Shown here in pieces: positions 46,363 to 54,475 of a stretch of DNA of 64,000 nt. The translations under genes were made by a program, and so were the position numbers. Under the pieces are notes generated by a model. That model was not told the origin of the DNA, searched no databases, and worked only from the letters and a program-made list of their open reading frames with translations. This DNA is from an uncultured Dorea sp. (GTDB lineage: Bacteria; Bacillota; Clostridia; Lachnospirales; Lachnospiraceae): positions 76,542 to 140,541 of the forward strand of contig CAJUAM010000002.1 in the NCBI GenBank assembly GCA_910584615.1, given 5' to 3'. Position 1 is the stretch's first letter. Each line of letters begins with the position of its first letter.

Positions 46363-47412
46363 CTATTCCCAAACAATAATGTCATCCTCGTTATACGTCC
46401 GCTTCGCCTGCGTTCCAATCACATTATCATAATATAATGCAGAAATACCTAACCCATCTGTCCTTTTTGCGACAATATTATGACTTTGAAACACCTCTCC
46501 CGCCTGGATACATCCAGATGCTACCAAACATTTTTGGAGAGATTTTCTAGTCATCTGTTCAGAACAGGTAGGCATTTTCTCTCCGGTTCCTAAATATTTT
46601 TCAACTCTTCTTATATCCTGTACCAATTTTTTCAATTCCTCCGGTGTCACAGAGGCTTTCTGATCAGGTCCGGATAATGTCTTATCAATCGTAAAGTGCT
46701 TTTCAATGACTTTAGCTCCTAAAGCTGCTGCATAAGGCGACGCTCCCACACCCTGAGAATGATCTGAATATCCGGTCAGTATATCAAAATACTTTTGAAA
46801 AGTCTGCACAACCTTGATATTCGCTTCTTCATCACAAATCGGATAATTTGCCGTGCATTGCAACAAGACTACCTGCCTGTTGATTGTATGAACAGCTTCT
46901 AATGCCTTTTTTACTTCTTCCATATAACACATTCCGGCAGACAAAATAATCGGCTTTCCTTTTCCGGCAGCCTGCCTCAAAAACTGTATATTAGTCAAGT
47001 CTGTCGCCGCTATCTTAAAAGCTTCAACCCCCATACTGTCCAATTCATCTAAACTATCATTTTCAAATGGCGTAGATAAAAATATGATATTCTTTTTTCT
47101 ACAGTAATCTATCAATTCCAAAGTCTGATATTTTGATATTTCAAGATGTTTCAGCATATTATATTGCGATTCCTGACTATCGGACGTTTTCTTTTGATAA
47201 GGAGCTTTAGTTACATTTTTTAAAATTAATTTATCCGTCTTAAAGGATTGGAATTTTACAGCATCAACCCCTGCATCTACAGCGGTATCTATCATCTGTT
47301 TTGCAAGACTCATATCTCCATTATGGTTCACGCCTGCTTCTGCAATGATAAAAACCGGAGAATTCTCAGATATTATTTTATTCCCTATCCTGATTTCCTT
47401 TGCAAACCTCAT
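46363..47412 (-). CDS. Nonulosonate synthase (NeuB/LegI/PseI family)
   Basis: Condenses phosphoenolpyruvate with a hexosamine-type aldose to give a nine-carbon acid. About 349 residues: TIM barrel with FIIAEAGVNHNGDM (about 18-31), YQKKTSDSQESQY and VIEKHFTIDKTLSGPDQKAS, plus a C-terminal SAF (antifreeze-like) domain from about 285. The APYQKK and SQ...MLK pattern resembles LegI/PseI more than sialate synthase. The start is either ATG 47412 or a GTG at 47418 that overlaps the upstream stop (GTGA). Confidence 0.92.
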   Translation of the reverse strand: MRFAKEIRIGNKIISENSPVFIIAEAGVNHNGDMSLAKQMIDTAVDAGVDAVKFQSFKTDKLILKNVTKAPYQKKTSDSQESQYNMLKHLEISKYQTLELIDYCRKKNIIFLSTPFENDSLDELDSMGVEAFKIAATDLTNIQFLRQAAGKGKPIILSAGMCYMEEVKKALEAVHTINRQVVLLQCTANYPICDEEANIKVVQTFQKYFDILTGYSDHSQGVGASPYAAALGAKVIEKHFTIDKTLSGPDQKASVTPEELKKLVQDIRRVEKYLGTGEKMPTCSEQMTRKSLQKCLVASGCIQAGEVFQSHNIVAKRTDGLGISALYYDNVIGTQAKRTYNEDDIIVWE

Positions 47413-47414
47413 CT

Positions 47415-49340
47415 TCACTTAACATCTACTTTCTTTTTATATAGAATATCTGGTCTCCACTCATCTAATTTTCTGAATATATCTTCTAATTGACCAAGAA
47501 TCATCTCATGTCTTTCCTTGGTCCATTCCTTCATGTATTCTTTATACTTCCATGTTCCTATAGTTTTTCCTATTGCTTCAAGCTCTATCCTATCCATTCC
47601 TAATAATGGATTTTCAAAAAATATTTTCCGCCACGGTATATAATTCCAGTTATAAAACAAATAATTCATACTATAAAACTGATACAAACCTTCTATATCT
47701 TCCTTTTTTTTCAAATCACCTAAATGAAAAATCAAATCATCATACTCTTCTTTCGTTGTTGGATTCCATGTAAAATCAAACGATGAGTGCGGATTAAGCC
47801 CGGCATTTATTACCTGTATTCCAATTGCCGGATACTCATGACCTATAGAGCCATACACAGTAAGCGCATATTCCACTCCTTCTTCACGCAGCTGCATCGG
47901 TGATACATGTGACGGAATCTTCTTAATCTTAGGATATTTTTTCAATATCATATCAATAATTACAAAATCCCTCTTACTTGAACTTGGATGCATTTTTAAA
48001 TACCAGTCATACTCTGGTGTCTGATCAGATATTTCTCCCAAATGACACAACCAGGCAAAATAATTATTATCAAAAATTTGTTCCCCGCAATAAAAACATT
48101 CTTCTTCAAATATATGCGGGCATATCATAACTTTTATTTTGTCATTTTTCTCTAAAATACGTCTATCGCTCTTAGCCTCCGCAAAAGCAAAATGATTTTT
48201 TTCCCAACAAACAATTTCTTCCGTTCCACCATGTAATCTTTTCTCAATATGTTCCTTGGCCCACTCTATTCCATACTGCTGCTCTGCCAGTGTTAACTGC
48301 CCCCACATATCTTTAAAATATTGATACGGAGTCCCCTGATAGTAGCCCAGAGTCGCCTTTGCCATCTGATCCGCAAATATTATATAAACAGGTATACCCT
48401 TCGTAACCGCAATATCTCTGATATATCCCTCCCAACTGACACCATCCATCAATAAAGCCACTTTAATATCATTATCAAATATATAATGATACCAAAATAC
48501 AATTGTATTAATTTCCCGTTTTAAAAAGGAATACATTTGAAAATCCCTGACATCAAAACTTGGAATATAGACACGCAGCAAATGCCTGATCATCGTAACA
48601 CCAAACTGAATTCCATATATCGTTATATTGTTCCAGTCTTCCCATGTTGATAATTGATTCCAAACAGATTCACATAATTGATCTGCTTCGTTCTGCTGTG
48701 CTTCATTAAGTGATGAATCTATCAACGTCTCCACATTAAACGCCTGATATATCTTTTTGCAGACCTCTGATGCATTGGAACTGCTTGTACCAAAGCAAGA
48801 ATAGGCATATATCTCTGCTTGTAATTTATCCGCAAGAAAATTACTAAGATACGCACAGCGCACCGACCAAGAATCATGCCGATTATAAAATGGAACTAAA
48901 ACAATCCCCTCCCGCTCTTTTATATAAGAATGTTTCCAAACACGATTCATAAAATTAATATATTTTTCAGTTATTTCATCACAAGAAAATATATGTGCGT
49001 CATCCCACACAAAAAAATCAATTCCGCCTGTCAATCCTGCCGCTGTCAGTTGATCACATATTTCTGTTCCATATTTGTATGCAGCAACGATTATCGGCTG
49101 TCCTTTACTTCTCCGTTTCAAACACTGCTCTACACTGATAATCTCTTTTCCAAAAAAACAGCGGCCGCTCCCGTATCTGTTATTATCAATATAAGCAAGT
49201 ATTGATGTAACTTCAGACAATTCCTGACGCACCCGGTCAGCATCTACTCCTGTGCCAAAAACAAATATCTCTTTTTCATAAAACTGCTTTTTACAAGTAT
49301 TACTATCCAAAAAATATTTTCTACTCATCATATCTGCCAT
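47415..49340 (-). CDS. Large GT-B-like protein with N-terminal Rossmann-like module
   Basis: 641 residues. About 20-110 is the recurring module (IFVFGTGVDADRVRQEL, YIDNNRYGSG, PIIVAAYKYGTE). The remaining ~500 residues are not a family I recognise with confidence. A GT-B or capsule-synthase-like fold is suggested by KVMICPHIFEE, YLKMHPSSSKRD and YGSIGHEYPAIGIQVI, which resemble the HP and GSxGxE stretches of polysialyltransferase or KpsS-like enzymes. Lying directly upstream of neuB, it is a candidate nonulosonate transferase. AAGGAAAGTG precedes the ATG. Confidence 0.5.
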   Translation of the reverse strand: MADMMSRKYFLDSNTCKKQFYEKEIFVFGTGVDADRVRQELSEVTSILAYIDNNRYGSGRCFFGKEIISVEQCLKRRSKGQPIIVAAYKYGTEICDQLTAAGLTGGIDFFVWDDAHIFSCDEITEKYINFMNRVWKHSYIKEREGIVLVPFYNRHDSWSVRCAYLSNFLADKLQAEIYAYSCFGTSSSNASEVCKKIYQAFNVETLIDSSLNEAQQNEADQLCESVWNQLSTWEDWNNITIYGIQFGVTMIRHLLRVYIPSFDVRDFQMYSFLKREINTIVFWYHYIFDNDIKVALLMDGVSWEGYIRDIAVTKGIPVYIIFADQMAKATLGYYQGTPYQYFKDMWGQLTLAEQQYGIEWAKEHIEKRLHGGTEEIVCWEKNHFAFAEAKSDRRILEKNDKIKVMICPHIFEEECFYCGEQIFDNNYFAWLCHLGEISDQTPEYDWYLKMHPSSSKRDFVIIDMILKKYPKIKKIPSHVSPMQLREEGVEYALTVYGSIGHEYPAIGIQVINAGLNPHSSFDFTWNPTTKEEYDDLIFHLGDLKKKEDIEGLYQFYSMNYLFYNWNYIPWRKIFFENPLLGMDRIELEAIGKTIGTWKYKEYMKEWTKERHEMILGQLEDIFRKLDEWRPDILYKKKVDVK

Positions 49341-49417
49341 GAATTACACTTTCCTTACTTATTTTGCATCTGTTTTATTATTTGGATTAATTTATTATTT
49401 CAGATGATCATCTAAAT

Positions 49418-50329
49418 CTATCCTCTATTCACATATTGAGGCTTTGCGGTACGTACTATATCAAGCCACTTTCCCATTTTATAATCCATAGATTCCGGTT
49501 CATATGTCCTAAGACCGGCCCACGGCGCAAAAGAAAATTCCGCTACATACAATTTTTTAGAATTCTCAAAAAAGTCTACCCTTACAAATGGAAAGTCTTT
49601 CGAAAGCTTACAACTTATTTCAAGCATCTTGCCAAGGTGTGCCGGTCTTTCCAAATCTGCCCTGCTTGGAAAGTCTTTGTATTTTTCATCCATATAGTTC
49701 CAATCTGTCGTATAAAAACTTACAGGATAGCCCTCTGTATTGACACCATTATCAAAATGAGCGGTTTTAACATATATAAACTTCGGCTCACCGTGAAAGC
49801 AGAAAACATCATAATCATCAGGTCTGTCTTCAGCTTCCTTCAGATATTCTTCTACATATACCTTAGGTTGTACCCCATAATAGTAATTTGCAAAAGAATT
49901 TGTATGTAATTTTAACCTGTCAAACCAATTTTCCTTTATTTCCTTCTCTGCCTTTTCAAGATCGACCTTATCTTTATCTGGAATAAGCAAGATATTACGG
50001 CCATCACTTGAGCAGTTGGATTTCACTACACACTGTTTCGGTATATCCCTAAGATTTACTTCCTGTGCAGATTCCCATATCTTATATGTCTTAGCTGTAT
50101 ACCCATTTCCCAATTTTTCTTTGATAAATTCTTTAAATAACACCTTATCAACACACTGGCTTATTAAGGGATCCTGATAATACAATTTAATCCATTGGAT
50201 CATTTCTGAAAAACTCTTCGGTTCTGTGAGATCAAGAGGCCTTCCCACTTTCTCTTTAAATACTTTTTTCAAAAATTCCTCTCGTTTTCCAAGCGGCCAT
50301 TTCGAGATATCTTCCATTATCCTGCTCAT
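49418..50329 (-). CDS. TupA-like ATP-grasp ligase
   Basis: 303 residues. It resembles the TupA-like ATP-grasp family, named after a Bacillus teichuronopeptide gene that joins amino acids to a uronic acid polymer. Seen features are PLDLTEPKSFSEMIQW, CVVKSNCSSDGRNILL (nucleotide loop), VFCFHGEPKFIYV, FPFVRVDFFE and VAEFSFAPWAG (metal residues). The start overlaps the upstream radical SAM stop by 4 bases (ATGA). It may amidate a glycan carboxylate, and uronic acid donors are made at the far end of the array. Confidence 0.8.
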   Translation of the reverse strand: MSRIMEDISKWPLGKREEFLKKVFKEKVGRPLDLTEPKSFSEMIQWIKLYYQDPLISQCVDKVLFKEFIKEKLGNGYTAKTYKIWESAQEVNLRDIPKQCVVKSNCSSDGRNILLIPDKDKVDLEKAEKEIKENWFDRLKLHTNSFANYYYGVQPKVYVEEYLKEAEDRPDDYDVFCFHGEPKFIYVKTAHFDNGVNTEGYPVSFYTTDWNYMDEKYKDFPSRADLERPAHLGKMLEISCKLSKDFPFVRVDFFENSKKLYVAEFSFAPWAGLRTYEPESMDYKMGKWLDIVRTAKPQYVNRG

Positions 50330-51348
50330 GATCTCTCTCCCTCCATCCGCTCCAAGATCTTACCCGCCCATGGATCAAGCAAGTCAGCCTCTGTCGTAAT
50401 ATCATTGGGCATCATACATTCTTTACAATAAGGATGCTCAAAACGTCTCCCCTCAAGCTGAAGTTTAAGAAATTTCTTATGAGCTTCCCCATTCCATATA
50501 TTATAAAGAGAATCGTTCCACACATTTCCATATCTGACATCCTGCGTGGCATCGCAGCATGCCGCTGTCACATCTCCGTTGGCCCGAATCCTCATTCTAT
50601 AAAATGCCCTGTGGCACACCTTATTTATCTTTTCCTGATGCACATGCATCCTGCCGTCAAGCACATCCTTATTAATGTCCTTGTCTATCTTGTCATAATC
50701 CATTCCCGCATATATCGGAAGAATATGTTCTATATAAACCGAATCCGCCATACTTCCAAATATATCTTTGAACCGCTTTTCACCGTCAGGTACGCCCTTC
50801 AGCGCAATATCCGCCACTTTCATGCGTATTTTCATATTCCCTCTCTGTTCATACATATACTTGAGATTGGATAAGAACTGTTCAAAATCAACGTTCTTTC
50901 CGCCAAATTCTTTATACGCCTGCGCCTCTATCCCCTGCAATGAAATCCTTATCGTCTGCACTCCGCCGTTTTCCATTATCCGATCTATTCTATCTTTAGT
51001 AAGGAGAACACCGTTTGTAGTAAATTCAACGGCATCTGCAATATCAGCCTTATTCACTTTCCCGACAATTTCAGGAAATTCTGGATGACAGAGTGATTCT
51101 CCAAATCCAAAAAGATTTACTTTCTTTATCTTTTTGGGGAACTTTGCCAAATCATGCAATATCTTCTCTAACAGTTCGTCCGTCATATTTCCTTCATACT
51201 GTCCATGATCAGTTGAATGGGCACAATACACACATTTCAGATTGCAAAAAGACGATATTTCCAACGCTGCATTATATGGCGTATCAAGCGGCACAACATC
51301 TTTCAGATATGTCCTGTCTGTCTCTCTCCATTGACGGAATTCTGCCAT
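50326..51348 (-). CDS. Radical SAM/SPASM-domain protein
   Basis: 340 residues from the ATG at 51348 (AAGGGAGAA upstream; one base after the preceding stop). The [4Fe-4S] motif is CNLKCVYC (CxxxCxxC) at about residues 35-42, with GFGESLCHPEF and TTNGVLL typical of the radical SAM barrel. The C-terminal part has a SPASM-like Cys set (CHRAF, AACC, PYCKECMMPND). Members modify peptides or carbohydrates. Coupled overlap with the ATP-grasp gene suggests the two act on one product. Confidence 0.87.
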   Translation of the reverse strand: MAEFRQWRETDRTYLKDVVPLDTPYNAALEISSFCNLKCVYCAHSTDHGQYEGNMTDELLEKILHDLAKFPKKIKKVNLFGFGESLCHPEFPEIVGKVNKADIADAVEFTTNGVLLTKDRIDRIMENGGVQTIRISLQGIEAQAYKEFGGKNVDFEQFLSNLKYMYEQRGNMKIRMKVADIALKGVPDGEKRFKDIFGSMADSVYIEHILPIYAGMDYDKIDKDINKDVLDGRMHVHQEKINKVCHRAFYRMRIRANGDVTAACCDATQDVRYGNVWNDSLYNIWNGEAHKKFLKLQLEGRRFEHPYCKECMMPNDITTEADLLDPWAGKILERMEGERS

Positions 51349-51349
51349 C

Positions 51350-52390
51350 TTATCTTTTCTCCCTTCGATTCTCTGCCATCTGTACTCCTGCAAATATAGC
51401 ATCTATCATACTTTCTTCGTTTGCCCTGCCTTCTCCTGCCTTGCCAAACGCTGTTCCATGATCCACAGATGCCCGTACGATCGGCAGGCCAATCGTACAA
51501 TTAATCCCGCTTACCGAATTATATCTATTGTGCAGATGGTCATAGTTAAATCCATTAAGTTTCAACGGAATATGTCCCTGATCATGGTACATGGCGACAA
51601 CGATATCGTATTGTCCTGACTGACACTTTACAAACACCGTATCCGGCGGCTCCGGCCCGTCAACCTGTATGCCTTCTTCTCTTGCCTTTTCTATAGCAGG
51701 AATGATCTCCCTCTCTTCCTCATGCCCAAAAAGTCCATCTTCCGAACTATGGGGATTCAGCCCTGATACTACGATTTTCGGGTTTGAATACCCCAGTTCC
51801 TTCATCCCGCGTTCTGCAAGCTTTATTACCTTATATACACGTTCTTTTGTTACTCTGTCGCAGGCTTCTCTAAGTGAACAATGTGTGGACACATGAATCA
51901 CATGAAGATATTTACTGGCAAGAAGCATGGCGAAATCTTTTGTTCCCGTATATTCGGCAAATATCTCTGTATGACCGTCATAGGGAAGGCCTGCCATCCT
52001 TAAAGACTTCTTATTGATCGGCGCCGTTATGACAGCCTCAACCTTTTTTTCCATTGCAAGATTAATTGCATCTACGATATATTTAAAAGATGCCTCACCG
52101 CATTTGGCGTTGTTTTTCTTATACTCCCAGCCATTCTCTGCAAAAAGTCCGAAATCAATAAAATCAATCTCGCCGAATTTTCCTGCCGCCTCATCAATGT
52201 TTCTGATCTCATGAAGCCCAAGGGGCAGACCGCAAAAATCAAGCGCATCTTCTAATACAGCCCGGTCTCCCATGACAACCGGCATGCACTTTTTATAAAC
52301 ATCCACATGACTTAATGCTTTTACAATAATCTCTGCTCCGACCCCGGCCGGATCCCCCATCGTAATGGCTATCTTCATCCGCTGATCCAT
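51350..52390 (-). CDS. PdxA-family 4-phosphate dehydrogenase
   Basis: 346 residues of the PdxA family (oxidative decarboxylation or dehydrogenation of 4-phospho-hydroxy acids). TMGDPAGVGAEI at the N-terminus, YDGHTEIFAE, VIHVSTHCSL and AMYHDQGHIPLKL (metal His) are visible. PdxA itself serves vitamin B6, while PdxA2-type relatives act on phosphorylated tetronates. Its place one base from a TagD-like gene and beside a radical SAM gene makes a glycan or CDP-headgroup role more likely than vitamin synthesis. AAGGTGAT precedes the ATG. Confidence 0.85.
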   Translation of the reverse strand: MDQRMKIAITMGDPAGVGAEIIVKALSHVDVYKKCMPVVMGDRAVLEDALDFCGLPLGLHEIRNIDEAAGKFGEIDFIDFGLFAENGWEYKKNNAKCGEASFKYIVDAINLAMEKKVEAVITAPINKKSLRMAGLPYDGHTEIFAEYTGTKDFAMLLASKYLHVIHVSTHCSLREACDRVTKERVYKVIKLAERGMKELGYSNPKIVVSGLNPHSSEDGLFGHEEEREIIPAIEKAREEGIQVDGPEPPDTVFVKCQSGQYDIVVAMYHDQGHIPLKLNGFNYDHLHNRYNSVSGINCTIGLPIVRASVDHGTAFGKAGEGRANEESMIDAIFAGVQMAENRREKR

Positions 52391-52825
52391 CTATGCATCA
52401 CCTTCCATAATTTTATTTCTGATATCTGTCGTTGATATTCCCTTCGTATACGGAACATATACAACATCCACATTGATCTCTGCCAGCACCTTCTCAAAAT
52501 GATTCCAGCGCTCTGTCCCTTTCCAGTCATCCCCGATAAAGATCACATCAAAGCGGTACAATTCCCACAGTCTCAATTTATCGCGGAACCGGTTGATTTC
52601 CGCTCTGTCAACTCCTTTGACAGATTCTATGATCCGTTTCCGGTCTGTCTCATTTATGATCGGTCTGCGGCGCTTATAATCTTCCACTACGTCGTCCCCA
52701 TGTACCCCGACGATCAAATATTCACAATACTTCTTTGCTGTCTGTATCATATTCAAATGTCCCACATGGAACAGATCATACACTCCATCCGTATATCCTG
52801 TTTTGTACTTTTGTTTTTTTCCCAA
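52391..52825 (-). CDS. TagD-like CTP:phospho-alcohol cytidylyltransferase
   Basis: 144 residues, a single nucleotidyltransferase domain with TDGVYDLFHVGHLNMI (HxGH) and YTKGISTTDI near the end. The family makes CDP-glycerol, CDP-choline or CDP-ethanolamine; the GVYDLFHVGH form is shared by all of these. The start is TTG at 52825, strongly supported by GAGAGGTGAT six bases upstream. The LicD gene just upstream is the natural user of its CDP product. Confidence 0.88.
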   Translation of the reverse strand: MGKKQKYKTGYTDGVYDLFHVGHLNMIQTAKKYCEYLIVGVHGDDVVEDYKRRRPIINETDRKRIIESVKGVDRAEINRFRDKLRLWELYRFDVIFIGDDWKGTERWNHFEKVLAEINVDVVYVPYTKGISTTDIRNKIMEGDA

Positions 52826-52831
52826 TTCTTA

Positions 52832-53668
52832 TCACCTCTCAGGCAATTTTAATTTAGAGACGGGATGCGTTTTCCGTTTCTCTTCCGGCGGCAGTTCCAT
52901 ATAATTCCCATATTTGACTTTAAGATACCCGTCATAGTCCCGTGCCCCCGGAAGGTTCATATTCCCGAACGGATACTCCGATAATTGCGTATACCATCTT
53001 CTCTCATATCCATATATCCCTTTCGGAGTAGGAAATGTAAGAATCCGCACCAACTGTGTCTTTTCTTTTTGACAAGTGTCAATAAATCGCTGATAGCTTT
53101 TTATGATCAATTTCATCGGGATCTTTCTCATCAGCTTATAAGCAGCTCTCTTCCACAGATTTTTTTCTGCTCTGCTGCCCACCTCTGACCAGAACAGTTT
53201 CCGGTATAAGAAACACCGAAAAAAATGAACTCTTTTTGACAAGCCTTTGTCCGGAACATTATCAAACGGCATAAGATCTATGAATATCCCCTGCTCAAAG
53301 GGCATGAATTCCTGATCAAGCCGGATAAATTCTGTATCTTTTCTGCGGAGCTTTCCATAACCCCAGCGATATCCTTTTGTGTCCCGCAGATCCTGCATAT
53401 AATATTTTTCATGGTTTAATTCTGTCTTGCACGCTTTCCGGAATTTCTCATATTCTGTCCTCAAAAAACCAATATCTGCATCATCGTCCCATGGGATATA
53501 GCCTTTATGACGGATCGCGCCCAGCATAGTACCGCCTACCATATTAAAATGAATATTGCATTTCCTGCAGATCCGCGCCACTTCTCTGATCAGTTCCTGC
53601 TGGACAGACTGGATCTGCTTTAACTCTTCTTCCGATATGTGATATTGCGATACATTCTGCTGTTTCAT
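52832..53668 (-). CDS. LicD-family phosphotransferase
   Basis: About 278 residues; AAAGG precedes the ATG at 53668, while the ATG at 53683 has no site. The LicD signature NMVGGTMLGAIRHKGYIPWD followed by DDDADIGFL is at about residues 40-70. LicD enzymes transfer phosphocholine or related phospho-alditols from a CDP donor to sugars. The TagD-like gene six bases downstream and the glycerophosphodiesterase gene upstream suggest glycerophosphate or a related group. Confidence 0.88.
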   Translation of the reverse strand: MKQQNVSQYHISEEELKQIQSVQQELIREVARICRKCNIHFNMVGGTMLGAIRHKGYIPWDDDADIGFLRTEYEKFRKACKTELNHEKYYMQDLRDTKGYRWGYGKLRRKDTEFIRLDQEFMPFEQGIFIDLMPFDNVPDKGLSKRVHFFRCFLYRKLFWSEVGSRAEKNLWKRAAYKLMRKIPMKLIIKSYQRFIDTCQKEKTQLVRILTFPTPKGIYGYERRWYTQLSEYPFGNMNLPGARDYDGYLKVKYGNYMELPPEEKRKTHPVSKLKLPER

Positions 53669-53729
53669 ATCTCTGCCTTTCATATAACTAACAATCTGTT
53701 ACTAACACGGTATTTCCAAATAATCTATA

Positions 53730-54464
53730 TCAATGATCAGATAAATAGCATTCCGGCTCATTCAGCATCACGTCCGTAATTCCCTGCCGCTCTAATGCCT
53801 TGATATCCAGCTTTGTTCCTGTCGGTTTCTCTGGATAAAGATGTCCCCCCATCCACGCCCGTACAGTATAATCTTCCAGATCTTCTTTTGATAGGTCTAC
53901 TGCTCTCCAGAACGGATGAAGCGCATCCGCACCGCAGCCGCCTCTCAGTTTGTACAGGCAGTCAGATACTTTTGAATCCAAAATCCCCAGTTCTGCCTGC
54001 GGTTTTAGTCTCCGTATCTTCTCCAAAGACTTTGCAGAAAACGAAGAATACAAAACATGATTTTCAAGGCCTCTTTGCCGGATCAACTCTATAATCTTTT
54101 CTTCCATTCCATCATATGGGCAAATGTTATTTTTTAATTCTATATTCAATCTAAGTCCCGCTCGCAATGCCGGCTCCAGCAGATCCAACACCTCAGTTAT
54201 CGTCGGAATCTTCTGGCTTTTATGACTGCCCGCATAGATATGGAGCCTCTTTATTTCCGAAAGGGTATAATCTCTTACAAATCCAATCCCTTCCGTCGTC
54301 CTGTCTACTCTTTCATCATGGATGACGACCATCTCTCCATCCTTCGTCAGCTGAATATCCAGTTCAATTCCTGTCAATCCCTGTACCGCTGCCGCCTTTT
54401 CAAATGCAAGCATCGTATTTTCCGGATACCGCTGGCTGCAGCCTCTGTGTGCCCATAGTTTCAT
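53730..54464 (-). CDS. Glycerophosphodiester phosphodiesterase (cytosolic)
   Basis: 244-residue GDPD domain protein. WAHRGCSQRYPENT holds the first catalytic His and the HRG motif, ELDIQLTKDG and VVIHDERVDRTT the metal Glu-Asp and second His. No signal peptide is present, so it would act in the cytoplasm on glycerophosphodiesters, giving glycerol-3-phosphate. Together with TagD and LicD genes this fits recycling or supply of glycerol phosphate for CDP-glycerol. GAGGTAAAG precedes the ATG. Confidence 0.88.
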   Translation of the reverse strand: MKLWAHRGCSQRYPENTMLAFEKAAAVQGLTGIELDIQLTKDGEMVVIHDERVDRTTEGIGFVRDYTLSEIKRLHIYAGSHKSQKIPTITEVLDLLEPALRAGLRLNIELKNNICPYDGMEEKIIELIRQRGLENHVLYSSFSAKSLEKIRRLKPQAELGILDSKVSDCLYKLRGGCGADALHPFWRAVDLSKEDLEDYTVRAWMGGHLYPEKPTGTKLDIKALERQGITDVMLNEPECYLSDH

Positions 54465-54475
54465 ATATCTTTACC

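Noticed and set aside
49402..49413. Perfect 12-base palindrome AGATGATCATCT after the TupA-like gene
   Set aside because: Short and AT-rich with no T-run or further symmetry; likely chance.
51350..52390. Vitamin B6 synthesis role for the PdxA-like gene
   Set aside because: No other B6 genes are present and it lies between cytidylyltransferase and radical SAM genes with one-base spacing.
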